The position numbers and the translations under genes were made by a program. Shown here piece by piece: positions 34,864 through 43,567 of a stretch of 64,000 nucleotides of DNA (position 1 is its first letter; each line of letters opens with the position of its first letter). Source of the stretch: Granulosicoccus sp947495035 (GTDB lineage: Bacteria; Pseudomonadota; Gammaproteobacteria; Granulosicoccales; Granulosicoccaceae); the NCBI RefSeq assembly GCF_050589605.1, contig NZ_JBNGOO010000004.1; one strand, given 5' to 3'. The notes under the pieces were generated by a model. It searched no databases. It was not told the DNA's origin and saw only the letters and a program-made list of their open reading frames with translations.

Positions 34864-35907
34864 ATGCGACTCAGCCCCCTCAATCAGCGCCGCCTGCAAA
34901 GCTTCAAACGAAACAGGCGTGGCTTCTGGGCCTTCTGGATCTTTCTGCTCCTGTTTACTCTGTCCCTGGGTGCCGAACTGATTGCCAATGACAAACCCAT
35001 AGCCGTGCACCATGACGGTGCCTGGTATTTTCCGGTCTTCAAGACCTATCCGGAAACAACCTTTGGTGGCGATCTGGCCTTCGATGCGGACTATACCGAT
35101 CCCTACATCACCGAGCTGATCGAGGAAAAGGGATCACTGTACTGGCCGCTCATTCCCTTCTCGTATCAGAGCATCGATTTCGAACTGAGCACCAGCCCTC
35201 CCAGTGCGCCGACTGCCAGGCACTGGCTGGGCACCGATGATCAGGGCCGCGATGTGCTGGCACGCATCATCTACGGTTTTCGCGTGTCCGTGAGTTTCGG
35301 TCTGCTGCTGACGCTGTTCAGCACCGTCATCGGTGTCGCAGCCGGTGCTGTCCAGGGCTACTTCGGCGGGTTGCTGGACCTGCTCGCACAACGCTTCATC
35401 GAGATCTGGCAAGGACTTCCGGTGCTGTACCTGTTGATCATCATGGCCAGCGTCATCCAGCCGGGCTTCGTCTCCCTGCTGGTCCTGATGACCCTGTTCA
35501 GCTGGACCTCTCTGGTCGGCGTGGTACGGGCCGAATTCCTGCGCGCCCGCAATTTCGAATACATACGCGCCGCCAGGGCACTGGGCGTGGGCGATACCGC
35601 CATCATGATCCGGCACACCCTGCCCAATGCCATGGTGGCGACAGTGACCTTTCTGCCCTTCATCCTCAGTGGCTCCGTGACCACACTCACCGGGCTGGAT
35701 TTTCTGGGACTGGGCTTGCCGCCCGGCTCGGCTTCGCTGGGCGAGATGCTGAAACAGGGCCGTGACAATCTGCATGCCCCCTGGCTGGGACTGACCGCAT
35801 TCATCGTGCTGGCGGTCATGCTGAGCCTGCTGGTATTCATCGGCGAGGCCGTGCGTGACGCACTGGATCCGCGCAAGACCTTTTCCGGCGGTACGACCCA
35901 TGACTGA
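34864..35907 (+). CDS. yejE: Peptide ABC transporter permease (YejE-like)
   Basis: 347 residues from the ATG at 34864 (MRLSPLNQRRLQSFKRNRRG), the classic YejE N-terminus. A periplasmic segment (about 45-110) contains the family tract YPETTFGGDL and PTARHWLGTDDQGRDVL. EAA loop ARALGVGDTAIMIRHTLPNAM. Partner of YejB. A TTG at 34843 in the same frame is rejected because it overlaps yejB without a ribosome binding site. The yejF start overlaps its end by eight bases. Confidence 0.92.
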   Translation: MRLSPLNQRRLQSFKRNRRGFWAFWIFLLLFTLSLGAELIANDKPIAVHHDGAWYFPVFKTYPETTFGGDLAFDADYTDPYITELIEEKGSLYWPLIPFSYQSIDFELSTSPPSAPTARHWLGTDDQGRDVLARIIYGFRVSVSFGLLLTLFSTVIGVAAGAVQGYFGGLLDLLAQRFIEIWQGLPVLYLLIIMASVIQPGFVSLLVLMTLFSWTSLVGVVRAEFLRARNFEYIRAARALGVGDTAIMIRHTLPNAMVATVTFLPFILSGSVTTLTGLDFLGLGLPPGSASLGEMLKQGRDNLHAPWLGLTAFIVLAVMLSLLVFIGEAVRDALDPRKTFSGGTTHD

Positions 35908-37525
35908 ACGTCTGTTGGAGATCGAGAATCTGCAGGTTGCCTTCGGCCAGGGCCCGGACCAGGCACTGGCGGTGGATGGCGTCTCATTGCATATCGACAA
36001 GGGGCAGACGGTAGCACTGGTGGGTGAAAGCGGCTCTGGCAAGTCGGTAACGGCCCTGTCCATATTGCAACTACTGCCCTACCCCTTTGCGCACCATCCC
36101 GCCGGACGTGTGAATTACCGTGGACAGGAGATGATGGGAGCCGGCCCGAGTGTGTTGCGAGCCGTTCGTGGCAACGAGATCAGCATGATCTTCCAGGAAC
36201 CCATGACGTCCCTGAACCCGCTGCACAGCATCGAACGTCAGGTGGGTGAATCCCTGAAACTGCACCGTGGCTTGACCGGTGCTGCCGCACGAACTCGCAT
36301 ACTCGAGTTGCTGGAACTGGTGGGCATTCGCAACGCAGCCAGTCGATTGGGCGCCTATCCGCATGAGCTGTCCGGTGGCCAGCGACAACGCGTCATGATT
36401 GCCATGGCGTTGGCCAACGAGCCGGACCTGCTGATCGCCGACGAACCCACTACCGCCCTGGATGTGACCATTCAGGCACAGATTCTCGAACTGCTGGCGG
36501 AGCTGCAGACTCGCCTGGGCATGTCGCTGCTGCTGATAACCCACGATCTGGGGATCGTGCGCAAGATGGCAGACGAGATTCATGTGATGAAGGCCGGCAA
36601 GGTAGTGGAACGCAATCGAAGCGAAGCACTGTTCGCCTCTCCCGAGCACCCCTACACCCGGCAGCTGCTGTCGGCAGAACCCGGACAACTGCCGAAGCGC
36701 GCACTCGATGACACCGAACTCATTCTGCAGGGCCAACAGGTCAGTGTGCGTTTTCCGATCAAGGGCGGGTTGTTCGGTCGGGTCATCGATCATGTCGATG
36801 CCTGTGTCGATATCGACGTCGAATTGCGAGCCGGTCGCACCGTGGGTGTGGTGGGTGAGTCCGGCTCAGGCAAGACAACATTGGGCCTGGCACTGTTGCG
36901 TCTGATCGCCAGTGAAGGCGAAATCCGCTTCAGAGGGGCGCCGATCCATGACAGGTCCGGCAGCGATCTGCGCAGCCTTCGACAATCCATGCAGATTGTC
37001 TTTCAGGACCCCTTTGGCAGCCTGAGCCCGCGCATGTCCATCCTGCAGATCATCGAAGAAGGACTCAAGGTACATCAGACGACCATGAGTGCCGATGAAC
37101 GACGTCAACGGGTCAGTGAGGCACTGCAGGAAGTCGGCCTGGAGCTCTCTGCCCTGCATCGCTACCCGCATGAATTCTCGGGAGGTCAACGTCAGCGCAT
37201 CGCGATAGCGCGCGCCATGGTGCTCAAGCCCGCACTGGTCGTGCTGGATGAACCGACGTCGGCACTGGACATGTCCGTTCAGGCGCAGATCGTTCAGTTG
37301 CTGCAGGATCTGCAGGAGAAGCACGGCCTGGCCTATCTGTTCATCAGTCATGATCTGAAAGTGGTCAGGGCATTGAGTGACGACATCATTGTCATGCAGG
37401 CCGGCAAGGTAGTGGAAAGCGGTCCGGCGCAGCAGATTCTGGATCAGCCCCGGGAACCCTATACCCAGGCCCTGATGCGGGCAGCATTCGACATCGAGTC
37501 CGTGAACCGAGGTGTGAGTCAGTAA
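35900..37525 (+). CDS. yejF: Peptide ABC transporter ATP-binding protein, double ABC (YejF-like)
   Basis: 541 residues with two ABC domains. First: Walker A GESGSGKSV, signature LSGGQRQR, Walker B DLLIADEPTTALD. Second: Walker A GESGSGKTT, signature FSGGQRQR, Walker B LVVLDEPTSALD. Each ends with the oligopeptide-type C-terminal extension (PYTRQLL, PYTQALM). The chain powers YejBE. It starts at ATG 35900 inside the end of yejE. Confidence 0.93.
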   Translation: MTERLLEIENLQVAFGQGPDQALAVDGVSLHIDKGQTVALVGESGSGKSVTALSILQLLPYPFAHHPAGRVNYRGQEMMGAGPSVLRAVRGNEISMIFQEPMTSLNPLHSIERQVGESLKLHRGLTGAAARTRILELLELVGIRNAASRLGAYPHELSGGQRQRVMIAMALANEPDLLIADEPTTALDVTIQAQILELLAELQTRLGMSLLLITHDLGIVRKMADEIHVMKAGKVVERNRSEALFASPEHPYTRQLLSAEPGQLPKRALDDTELILQGQQVSVRFPIKGGLFGRVIDHVDACVDIDVELRAGRTVGVVGESGSGKTTLGLALLRLIASEGEIRFRGAPIHDRSGSDLRSLRQSMQIVFQDPFGSLSPRMSILQIIEEGLKVHQTTMSADERRQRVSEALQEVGLELSALHRYPHEFSGGQRQRIAIARAMVLKPALVVLDEPTSALDMSVQAQIVQLLQDLQEKHGLAYLFISHDLKVVRALSDDIIVMQAGKVVESGPAQQILDQPREPYTQALMRAAFDIESVNRGVSQ

Positions 37526-37651
37526 CAACAGGCGTGACCGCGTGGCGGTCTCTGTTTCACTCGTCGATCATTGCGGTATGGAGAACCGGGGAACTTGTCA
37601 ACAGATCGGGCTCTAAGTGGCCTCAATCCATTACCCCCTGGAGTCCATCCC

Positions 37652-38632
37652 ATGTCCAGTGCCCTGATCAAAGGAGCCATCCTCTGTACCAGCATGGCCA
37701 CCGCCTTCATCAGTGGCTGCAGCAGCGACGACGATGCTGATACAGACACCACAGGCGGTGCAACCGCCTCTGTTGACGGCCTGGTCGCATTCGATAGCGC
37801 ACGCCCCGTCGGCGAAGCCATGGGCGCCTTGCTGACAGCACTGAACAACAATGACGCGATCACGGCCTTGCCACTGATCGATCATCAGGCCAATGCCGCC
37901 GGTATCGGTGAGACTCTGCGCCCCACCTCCGTCCAGCTGTTTGGCAATCCGGCTCTGGGAACACCCCTGATGCAAGTCAACCAGCTGGCAGGTCTCGACC
38001 TGCCGCAGAAGATTCTGGCCTGGGAAAACGAAGAGGGTGACACGCAGATCGCCTACAACTCGGCCGATTATCTGCAACAGCGACACGCCATCGTTGGCGA
38101 TGACTCGGCTGATGCTGCGCTGCAGACGATAGCCGGTGCCCTCGATGCGCTGTCTTTCAACGCATCAGGCAATACCGAAGAAGACAGCGATGCGGAACCG
38201 CTTGCCAGCACGAACGTCAGCGCCGGCGAAGGCATCATCACCGTCACCAGTACCCAGGACATGGACAGCACTTACAACACACTGGTGAGCGCCATTCAGA
38301 ACGCCGAGCCGCTGCTGCTGGTACGGGAACTGGACCACGCCGCCAATGCCGAGAGTGTCGAGATGGATCTGAACCCCACCCGCCTGGTCATCTTCGGCAA
38401 CCCGAATGCCGGCACACCACTGATGCAGATCGAGCAGAGTATCGGTATTGATCTGCCGCAGAAAATGCTGGTATTCGAAGATGACGGTGGTGTCGTGACC
38501 ATTGCCTATAACGACCCTGCCTACCTGGCGGAACGCCACGGCATTGAAGGTGAAGACGCACGACTGGCCACGATCAGTGCGGCACTGGCAGGGCTTGCCA
38601 GCACTGCGGCAGGCACAGCTACCGCCGAGTAG
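37652..38632 (+). CDS. Lipoprotein with two DUF302 domains
   Basis: 326 residues from the ATG at 37652. A signal peptide ends with AFISGC, a lipobox with Cys about 22. An Asp/Thr-rich linker is followed by two DUF302 domains (about 45-165 and 190-310). Each shows the motif FGNPxxGTPLMQ, a conserved hydrophobic LDLPQKIL/IDLPQKML and an acidic IAYN(S/D)P-like end. DUF302 proteins are small alpha/beta domains of unknown function, often envelope-associated. The internal repeat shows duplication. Convergent with the Rieske gene. Confidence 0.85.
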   Translation: MSSALIKGAILCTSMATAFISGCSSDDDADTDTTGGATASVDGLVAFDSARPVGEAMGALLTALNNNDAITALPLIDHQANAAGIGETLRPTSVQLFGNPALGTPLMQVNQLAGLDLPQKILAWENEEGDTQIAYNSADYLQQRHAIVGDDSADAALQTIAGALDALSFNASGNTEEDSDAEPLASTNVSAGEGIITVTSTQDMDSTYNTLVSAIQNAEPLLLVRELDHAANAESVEMDLNPTRLVIFGNPNAGTPLMQIEQSIGIDLPQKMLVFEDDGGVVTIAYNDPAYLAERHGIEGEDARLATISAALAGLASTAAGTATAE

Positions 38633-38660
38633 TCTGCCTGTCTCTCCGGCCTGTCACCAA

Positions 38661-38730
38661 CGGTGTCGCCGAACGACACCGACGTCAGGGCAGGATCACG
38701 CTCGGCGGCGCACGAAGCTGCGCTGCCGAG
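38661..38730. terminator. Two hairpins between converging DUF302 and Rieske genes
   Basis: CGGTGTCG/CGACACCG, eight bases with a five-base loop (38661-38681), and CTCGGCGGCGC/GCGCTGCCGAG, ten of eleven paired (38701-38730). Neither has a T run; they could terminate weakly in both directions. Confidence 0.4.
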
Positions 38731-38757
38731 CAGGTTTCGCTGGCAGCTTCCTGCCAA

Positions 38758-39075
38758 TCATGAGCGCTTCAGCTGCACCAGCACTCTGCCAGCCTCGACC
38801 TTGACTGGATAGGTTTTCAGGGGCCGGGTCACCGGCGCGAACAGAGCGCGCCCGTCACGGATGTCGAATCCGCCCTGATGCAGCGGGCATTCGATGACAT
38901 GTCCGTCGAAATAGCCATCGCACAATGGCGCACCGGCATGTGTGCACAAGGCCGCCGTGGCGTACAGACCATCACTGGCATCGTAAATGGCCAGTTTCAG
39001 CCGGCCGTGTTGAACCGGCGTGACATCACCGGGCTCCAGCTCCTCGACCGCCAGCAGGTCAACCCACTCACTCAT
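38758..39075 (-). CDS. Rieske-type [2Fe-2S] ferredoxin
   Basis: 105 residues, the size of a naphthalene-dioxygenase type Rieske ferredoxin. The cluster ligands are Cys and His in CTHAGAPLCDG and CPLHQGGFD (C-x-H ... C-x2-H). It has no membrane anchor, so it is a soluble cytoplasmic electron carrier. Its start overlaps the stop of the desaturase gene by four bases (ATGA), so the two are translated together; the likely role is to feed electrons to the desaturase. No matching reductase is nearby. Confidence 0.9.
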   Translation of the reverse strand: MSEWVDLLAVEELEPGDVTPVQHGRLKLAIYDASDGLYATAALCTHAGAPLCDGYFDGHVIECPLHQGGFDIRDGRALFAPVTRPLKTYPVKVEAGRVLVQLKRS

Positions 39076-40031
39076 GAGACGGGCTGCCTCTGAGGGGCTG
39101 CCGCCATGCTGTCGAGAATGCTGCGATGAGCGTGCAGATAACCCTGCTCTTCCACGTATACATGATCCTTGATGCGCTCATGCAACTGACCCAGTGCATG
39201 AAAGGGCACCGATGACGCAAAGTGATGCTCCGCGTGATAGTTCATGTTCCAGGCCAGAAAACGCCACAGGGGAGAAACCTGATTGCTGCGTGTATTGACC
39301 CCGCGATCAGTCACCATCGGACGACCGACATGCTCGGTCATGCGAACGAAGCGCATGACCGGCTCGGCCAGCAGCATCGGCAACCACCAGTAGAACACCG
39401 GTGCCAGGGAACCACTCAGCCACATCAACAGAACAACCAGGCCATACCCTGCCAGCATCAGACGCGACTCCCGTACCACGGCAGCCTGTTCGACACCCGG
39501 AATGAAGCGCTTTTCCTCCTTCAGGATTCTGCCCGTGGCGCGGCGCAGCAGACCACTGAACTGTGAATACCAGTAGGGCAAGGCCGAGAGATACCACAGA
39601 TACTGCCAGCGGTTTTCCGGCAGCGGAATCAGTTCGGGATCACGCCCTTCGAGATTGGTATAGGTGTGATGGTCGCAGTGCTCGTAGCGAAAGAAGCGTG
39701 GCGGGATGAACAACAGGAATCCGCAGACGGTAGCCAGCACATTGCACAGACGACGCGAGCGAAAAGCCGTGTAATGGCTGCACTCATGCTGGAGCGCGAA
39801 GTGGTGCACCATGACGATGCCGTGCATGAACATGGCAGGCAGCAGCAACCAGAGAGTCTCCCGGCTGAGCCAGACCAGTGTTGCGGTGAACCCCAGCAAC
39901 AGGATCCACAGGGCCAGATGGATCAGTCCCGGACGATTGCTGCGTTTCATGAGGGCCTTGAGTTCGCGACGGCTGATGATGGCGGTGCCATCGGCAAGGA
40001 CGTCGCTCATGGGAGTCAGAACTTCGGACAT
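39072..40031 (-). CDS. Membrane fatty acid desaturase / hydroxylase-like di-iron enzyme
   Basis: 319 residues with four or more membrane helices. All three histidine boxes are present: HECSH (about 82-86), HCDHH (about 118-122) and the C-terminal NYHAEHH (about 263-269). The last box belongs to the FA_desaturase family that includes acyl-lipid desaturases, AlkB-like and DesA3-like enzymes. The enzyme needs two electrons per turnover; the overlapping Rieske ferredoxin is the obvious donor. The substrate could be fatty acyl chains or another lipid, and sequence alone does not decide. Confidence 0.88.
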   Translation of the reverse strand: MSEVLTPMSDVLADGTAIISRRELKALMKRSNRPGLIHLALWILLLGFTATLVWLSRETLWLLLPAMFMHGIVMVHHFALQHECSHYTAFRSRRLCNVLATVCGFLLFIPPRFFRYEHCDHHTYTNLEGRDPELIPLPENRWQYLWYLSALPYWYSQFSGLLRRATGRILKEEKRFIPGVEQAAVVRESRLMLAGYGLVVLLMWLSGSLAPVFYWWLPMLLAEPVMRFVRMTEHVGRPMVTDRGVNTRSNQVSPLWRFLAWNMNYHAEHHFASSVPFHALGQLHERIKDHVYVEEQGYLHAHRSILDSMAAAPQRQPVS

Positions 40032-40190
40032 TGTCAGTACTCGAAAAGCCGGTGCAAAGAGCCGTTATACCCGAGCATTCGTTGTCGGGCTCGGTATGCA
40101 GTGTAAACCGAAAACCGGGTCGATTCTGCATACCGACAGCCGCCAGCGGCCGACTGACGAGCAGGCAGGCACCGCTGCTTCGGCGGCGGC

Positions 40191-40274
40191 GACATCGACA
40201 TCGACATCGACATCGACATCGACATCGGCATCGGCAGCGGCAGCGGCAGCGGCAGCGGCGACGGTGACGGTGAC
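40191..40274. repeat. Graded 6-bp tandem repeat upstream of radical SAM gene
   Basis: Fourteen contiguous hexamers in blocks: GACATC x6, GGCATC x1, GGCAGC x4, GGCGAC x1, GGTGAC x2. The tract ends 33 bases before the radical SAM start and lies between that gene and the divergent desaturase gene, so length changes would alter a promoter or leader. Nothing else is seen in 40032-40306. Confidence 0.93.
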
Positions 40275-40306
40275 TTACATTACAGCGTCAACCGCACAGA
40301 TAGGGT

Positions 40307-41833
40307 ATGGTCACTGCGATCATGAAAGACATCACTCTGGCCACCATCAATGCCCGCTATATCCATGCCTCCCTGGGGCTGCGATATCTGTACGCAAACA
40401 TGGGCGAGCTGCAAGCACGCACCCGTCTGCTCGAATTCACCCTGCAGCAGCGACCGGAAGACATCGTCGAACTGCTGTTGTCGGCGGAAACGAGGATTCT
40501 GGGATTCGGGGTGTACATATGGAACGTGCTGGAGACCACGGAAGTCATGCGGCTGATCCGGATTCTGCGACCGGACATCACGCTGGTGGTGGGAGGCCCG
40601 GAGGTCAGCTACGAAATCGACCAGCAGCCCATCTGCAAACTGGCCAATCACGTCATAACCGGCGCTGCCGATACCGCCTTTGCCGAGCTTTGCCGGGAGC
40701 TGGACCGAGGGGAACGTCCGCATCAGCTGGTATCCCCCCTGCCCCTGAAACTCGGCGAACTGGCCTCTCCCTATGGCTACTACAGTGACGAGGATGTCGC
40801 CCATCGCGTCATCTATGTTGAAGCGTCTCGCGGCTGTCCGTTCAAATGCGAATTCTGCCTGTCATCACTCGACAAGACAGCGGTCGCCTTCGATTTGCCC
40901 GCTTTTCTGCAGGAAATGCAGTTGCTGATCGATCGTGGCGCGCGGCAGTTCAAGTTTGTCGACCGGACCTTCAACCTCAAAGCCGATACCAGCCGCCAGA
41001 TTCTGGAATTCTTTCTTGCACATATCGACAAGGGCCTGTTTCTGCATTTCGAACTGATTCCGGATCGGCTGCCGGACGTGCTGCTGGATCTGCTGCCACG
41101 CTTCCCCGAAAATTCCCTGCAATTCGAGATCGGCATTCAGTCGTTCAATCCGGAGGTGCAGAAGCGTATCAGTCGGCGTCAGCAGCATGAGCGCACCTGT
41201 AGCAACATGAAGTGGCTGCGCGAACACACTACCGCACATGTGCACGCCGACCTGATCTTCGGCCTGCCGGGGGAAGACCTGCAGAGCTTTGGCGAAGGCT
41301 TCGATCTGCTGCATTCTCTCGGACCGCAGGAAATACAGGTAGGCATTCTCAAGCGTCTGCGAGGCACCCCCATTGCCAGACATACAACCGACTACGACAT
41401 GCGCTACATGAGCACCCCGCCGTACCGCATCCTGGCACACAAGGATGCGGATTTCGACACCGTACAGCGCATGGTGCGATTTGCACGCTACTGGGACCTG
41501 GTCGGAAACTCCGGGCGTTTTCCAGCCACTCTGCCACTGCTGCTCGGCACCTCGCCGTTCAAGCACTTCATGGGCTTGAGTGACTGGTTGTTTCGTACCA
41601 CCGCGCAGACACACCGTATTGCGCTGCCCAGACTGTTCGAGCTGCTGCGCAGCCACATGGTGTCAGAGCTGCATCTGGATGATGAGAAAGTGGAAGCGCA
41701 GCTGCTCTCCGACTTCAGGCACAACCGCCTGAAGGGACTACCGGCCTTCGCTCGAAAGCCGGACCCGCTGGTGGTCGGAAGCGCCCGTCGAGACAACGCT
41801 GCGGTTGCACAGCGCCAGCAACGACATCTGTAG
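40307..41833 (+). CDS. B12-binding-type radical SAM protein (DUF4080-like C-terminus)
   Basis: 508 residues. An N-terminal cobalamin-binding-like Rossmann domain lies at about 1-135 (ILGFGVYIWNVLETTEVM, VVGGPEVSYE); the usual DxHxxG is not evident. The radical SAM core has CPFKCEFC (C-x3-C-x2-C, near 180), an FVDRTFN strand and IGIQSFNPEVQKRI. A C-terminal domain of about 150 residues follows. The reaction is unknown; relatives include methyltransferases and other C-H functionalising enzymes. An internal ATG five codons downstream (40322) is an alternative start. No partner gene is adjacent. Confidence 0.85.
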   Translation: MVTAIMKDITLATINARYIHASLGLRYLYANMGELQARTRLLEFTLQQRPEDIVELLLSAETRILGFGVYIWNVLETTEVMRLIRILRPDITLVVGGPEVSYEIDQQPICKLANHVITGAADTAFAELCRELDRGERPHQLVSPLPLKLGELASPYGYYSDEDVAHRVIYVEASRGCPFKCEFCLSSLDKTAVAFDLPAFLQEMQLLIDRGARQFKFVDRTFNLKADTSRQILEFFLAHIDKGLFLHFELIPDRLPDVLLDLLPRFPENSLQFEIGIQSFNPEVQKRISRRQQHERTCSNMKWLREHTTAHVHADLIFGLPGEDLQSFGEGFDLLHSLGPQEIQVGILKRLRGTPIARHTTDYDMRYMSTPPYRILAHKDADFDTVQRMVRFARYWDLVGNSGRFPATLPLLLGTSPFKHFMGLSDWLFRTTAQTHRIALPRLFELLRSHMVSELHLDDEKVEAQLLSDFRHNRLKGLPAFARKPDPLVVGSARRDNAAVAQRQQRHL

Positions 41834-41890
41834 ATCTGGCCTGTCAGGCTTGGCTGGTTTTTGCGGGGAACGGTTCGTGGTGATCGTGGT

Positions 41891-42060
41891 CATTCGCAGT
41901 GATTCGCAGTGATTCGCAGTGATTCGCAGTGATTCGCAGTGACTCGTAGTGACTCGTAGTGACTCGTAGTGACTCGTAGTGACTCGTAGTGACTCGTAGT
42001 GACTCGCGGTGACTCGCGGTGACTCGCGGTGACTCGCGGTGACTCGCGGTGATTCTCAGT
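41891..42060. repeat. Graded 10-bp tandem repeat between converging genes
   Basis: Seventeen contiguous decamers in blocks: GATTCGCAGT x5 (the first reads cattcgcagt), GACTCGTAGT x6, GACTCGCGGT x5, then GATTCTCAGT. It sits between the stops of the radical SAM gene (41833) and the Zn-ribbon gene (42152). The rest of this 318-base gap shows no gene. In the minus direction it reads as a Ser/His/Glu/Arg-rich ten-residue repeat, but with no start or ribosome binding site. Confidence 0.95.
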
Positions 42061-42151
42061 GACCAAGGTGAGCACGAGCTGATGACACGACTCCGAGCTC
42101 GCTCAGGCAAACCACTGACCTCTGCAGACAGACACCGCAGACTTTGCCTGC

Positions 42152-43438
42152 TCAGTACCCCAGACCTCTGCCTATGCCGCTGGAAAAACTGCCACCGATC
42201 CCGTCCAGCCCACCGGAACCCTGCATGACCGTCAATGCGACGATCAATAGCGCAATACCGGCAATGGCGGCCAATGCGATCTTGATCATACTGTAGGGGC
42301 GCTCACCTTGAACCTTGCCGGTTCGTCCATTGACCACGAAACGATAGGTCTTGCCACGGAACTGGAAGCCGGCGGTCCACAGTGGTAGCAGTACATGCTT
42401 GAAGGTGGTATCGCTGTGTCGAGTACTGATGCGAGAGATGCGCTGCTGGTCGCCGCCAATGGCATGTCGCACATCACTGCGTATCACCTTGTCCATGATC
42501 TGCTGTGCGATATTGAAGCCTTCGTCCAGATCCACCTGATAGACCTCGCTGCTGAATCCCGCCAGATAATCTTCCGTATAGGGCACCAGGTTCTCCAGAT
42601 CCCAGGGTGCCAGCCAGTCGGTTATCTTGCGTGGCAGCGTCCGGCTGGCACCAACCAGAACATCATCGAAATGCCGGGATGTGCGACCACTGGCGGGATA
42701 CCAACGTATCTTGGGCACTTGCCGACTGCGCGTGACACGACGCCCGTTGACGGTCGTGGAATAGCGCTGCGTCACGTAATAGATTTCACCCCGTTGTCCA
42801 CTGTATGCCGTCGCGGTATCGCTGTCATAAGTCCAGTACGGGATGTACACACCGTTGAGGGACGCGTCGCTGCGTGCATATTTCTTCAGTGCATTCGGTG
42901 CGAACCAGCGACGCTTCAACCAGTTGCGATAGGATTCACGGGCTTCGTCATCACTGATGGAGAACGGCAGAAGCCCCTTTGGCTTCAAGGGTCTGGAATG
43001 ACTGGTTTCTGTGACCACACTGGTGCCGCAGAAGGGGCAGTCACCCGCATGAATGTGTGCATCAAGAGCAAACTGCGCCGCGCAGTTCGGGCAACTGATG
43101 ATATTGGTTTCGGGCTTGACGGTAGGGGAATCTTGCAGCTGCTTCAGAACGCTGTGAAAATCCAGTTCTTCCAGCTGCTCGGCACTCTGCTCGATGGCAT
43201 TGCTGTGACCGCAGTACTGACATTCCATGGAACGAGTCCCAATGGCATACTGCAAGACGGCACCACACTGTTCGCAAGGGAAACGCTTCTCGGTCAAGGC
43301 ACGTGTCGTGGCTTCCCCGATGCCTCGTGCCGGCGATGATTCATCCGGCCAGTGGTAGCTTTCCACCGCCGGTGAATCGGCATCCTGCCTGGCCAGTCGC
43401 TCATTCAACCGAGACTGCAAGCGCTCAACGAGACTCAT
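42152..43438 (-). CDS. Zn-ribbon (TFIIB-type) membrane-associated protein
   Basis: 428 residues. Two zinc ribbons: CEQCGAVL...CQYCGHSN (about 54-78) and CPNCAAQF...CPFCGTSV (about 115-140). A central soluble domain with RYSTTVNGRRVTRSRQVPKI and WYPASGRTSRHFDDVLVGAS follows, then a near-C-terminal membrane helix (IALAAIAGIALLIVALTVM) and a Gly/Ser-rich tail. Homologues are often misnamed as helicases or primosomal proteins. They recur next to SPFH, TelA and XpaC proteins, as here, suggesting a membrane-stress role. It starts 130 bases downstream of the SPFH stop. Confidence 0.75.
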   Translation of the reverse strand: MSLVERLQSRLNERLARQDADSPAVESYHWPDESSPARGIGEATTRALTEKRFPCEQCGAVLQYAIGTRSMECQYCGHSNAIEQSAEQLEELDFHSVLKQLQDSPTVKPETNIISCPNCAAQFALDAHIHAGDCPFCGTSVVTETSHSRPLKPKGLLPFSISDDEARESYRNWLKRRWFAPNALKKYARSDASLNGVYIPYWTYDSDTATAYSGQRGEIYYVTQRYSTTVNGRRVTRSRQVPKIRWYPASGRTSRHFDDVLVGASRTLPRKITDWLAPWDLENLVPYTEDYLAGFSSEVYQVDLDEGFNIAQQIMDKVIRSDVRHAIGGDQQRISRISTRHSDTTFKHVLLPLWTAGFQFRGKTYRFVVNGRTGKVQGERPYSMIKIALAAIAGIALLIVALTVMQGSGGLDGIGGSFSSGIGRGLGY

Positions 43439-43497
43439 GCCTGCTCCGCTTGTCGCTGTGCTGCGAAATCAGGATAATGCAAGTCTGAGGTCACCAT
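43435..43497 (-). CDS. Possible 20-residue leader ORF before the Zn-ribbon gene
   Basis: ATG at 43497 (MVTSDLHYPDFAAQRQAEQA) has CAGGTG about eight bases upstream, and its TGA overlaps the Zn-ribbon ATG (ATGA). It could couple translation across the 130-base gap after the SPFH gene. No homology can be judged at this length. Confidence 0.25.
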   Translation of the reverse strand: MVTSDLHYPDFAAQRQAEQA

Positions 43498-43567
43498 GAT
43501 ACACCTGAGTGAATTGTCGTTAATCGTCACGGCAGTCTGCCATGGCGTCTTGATCCGCGGACTGTGG

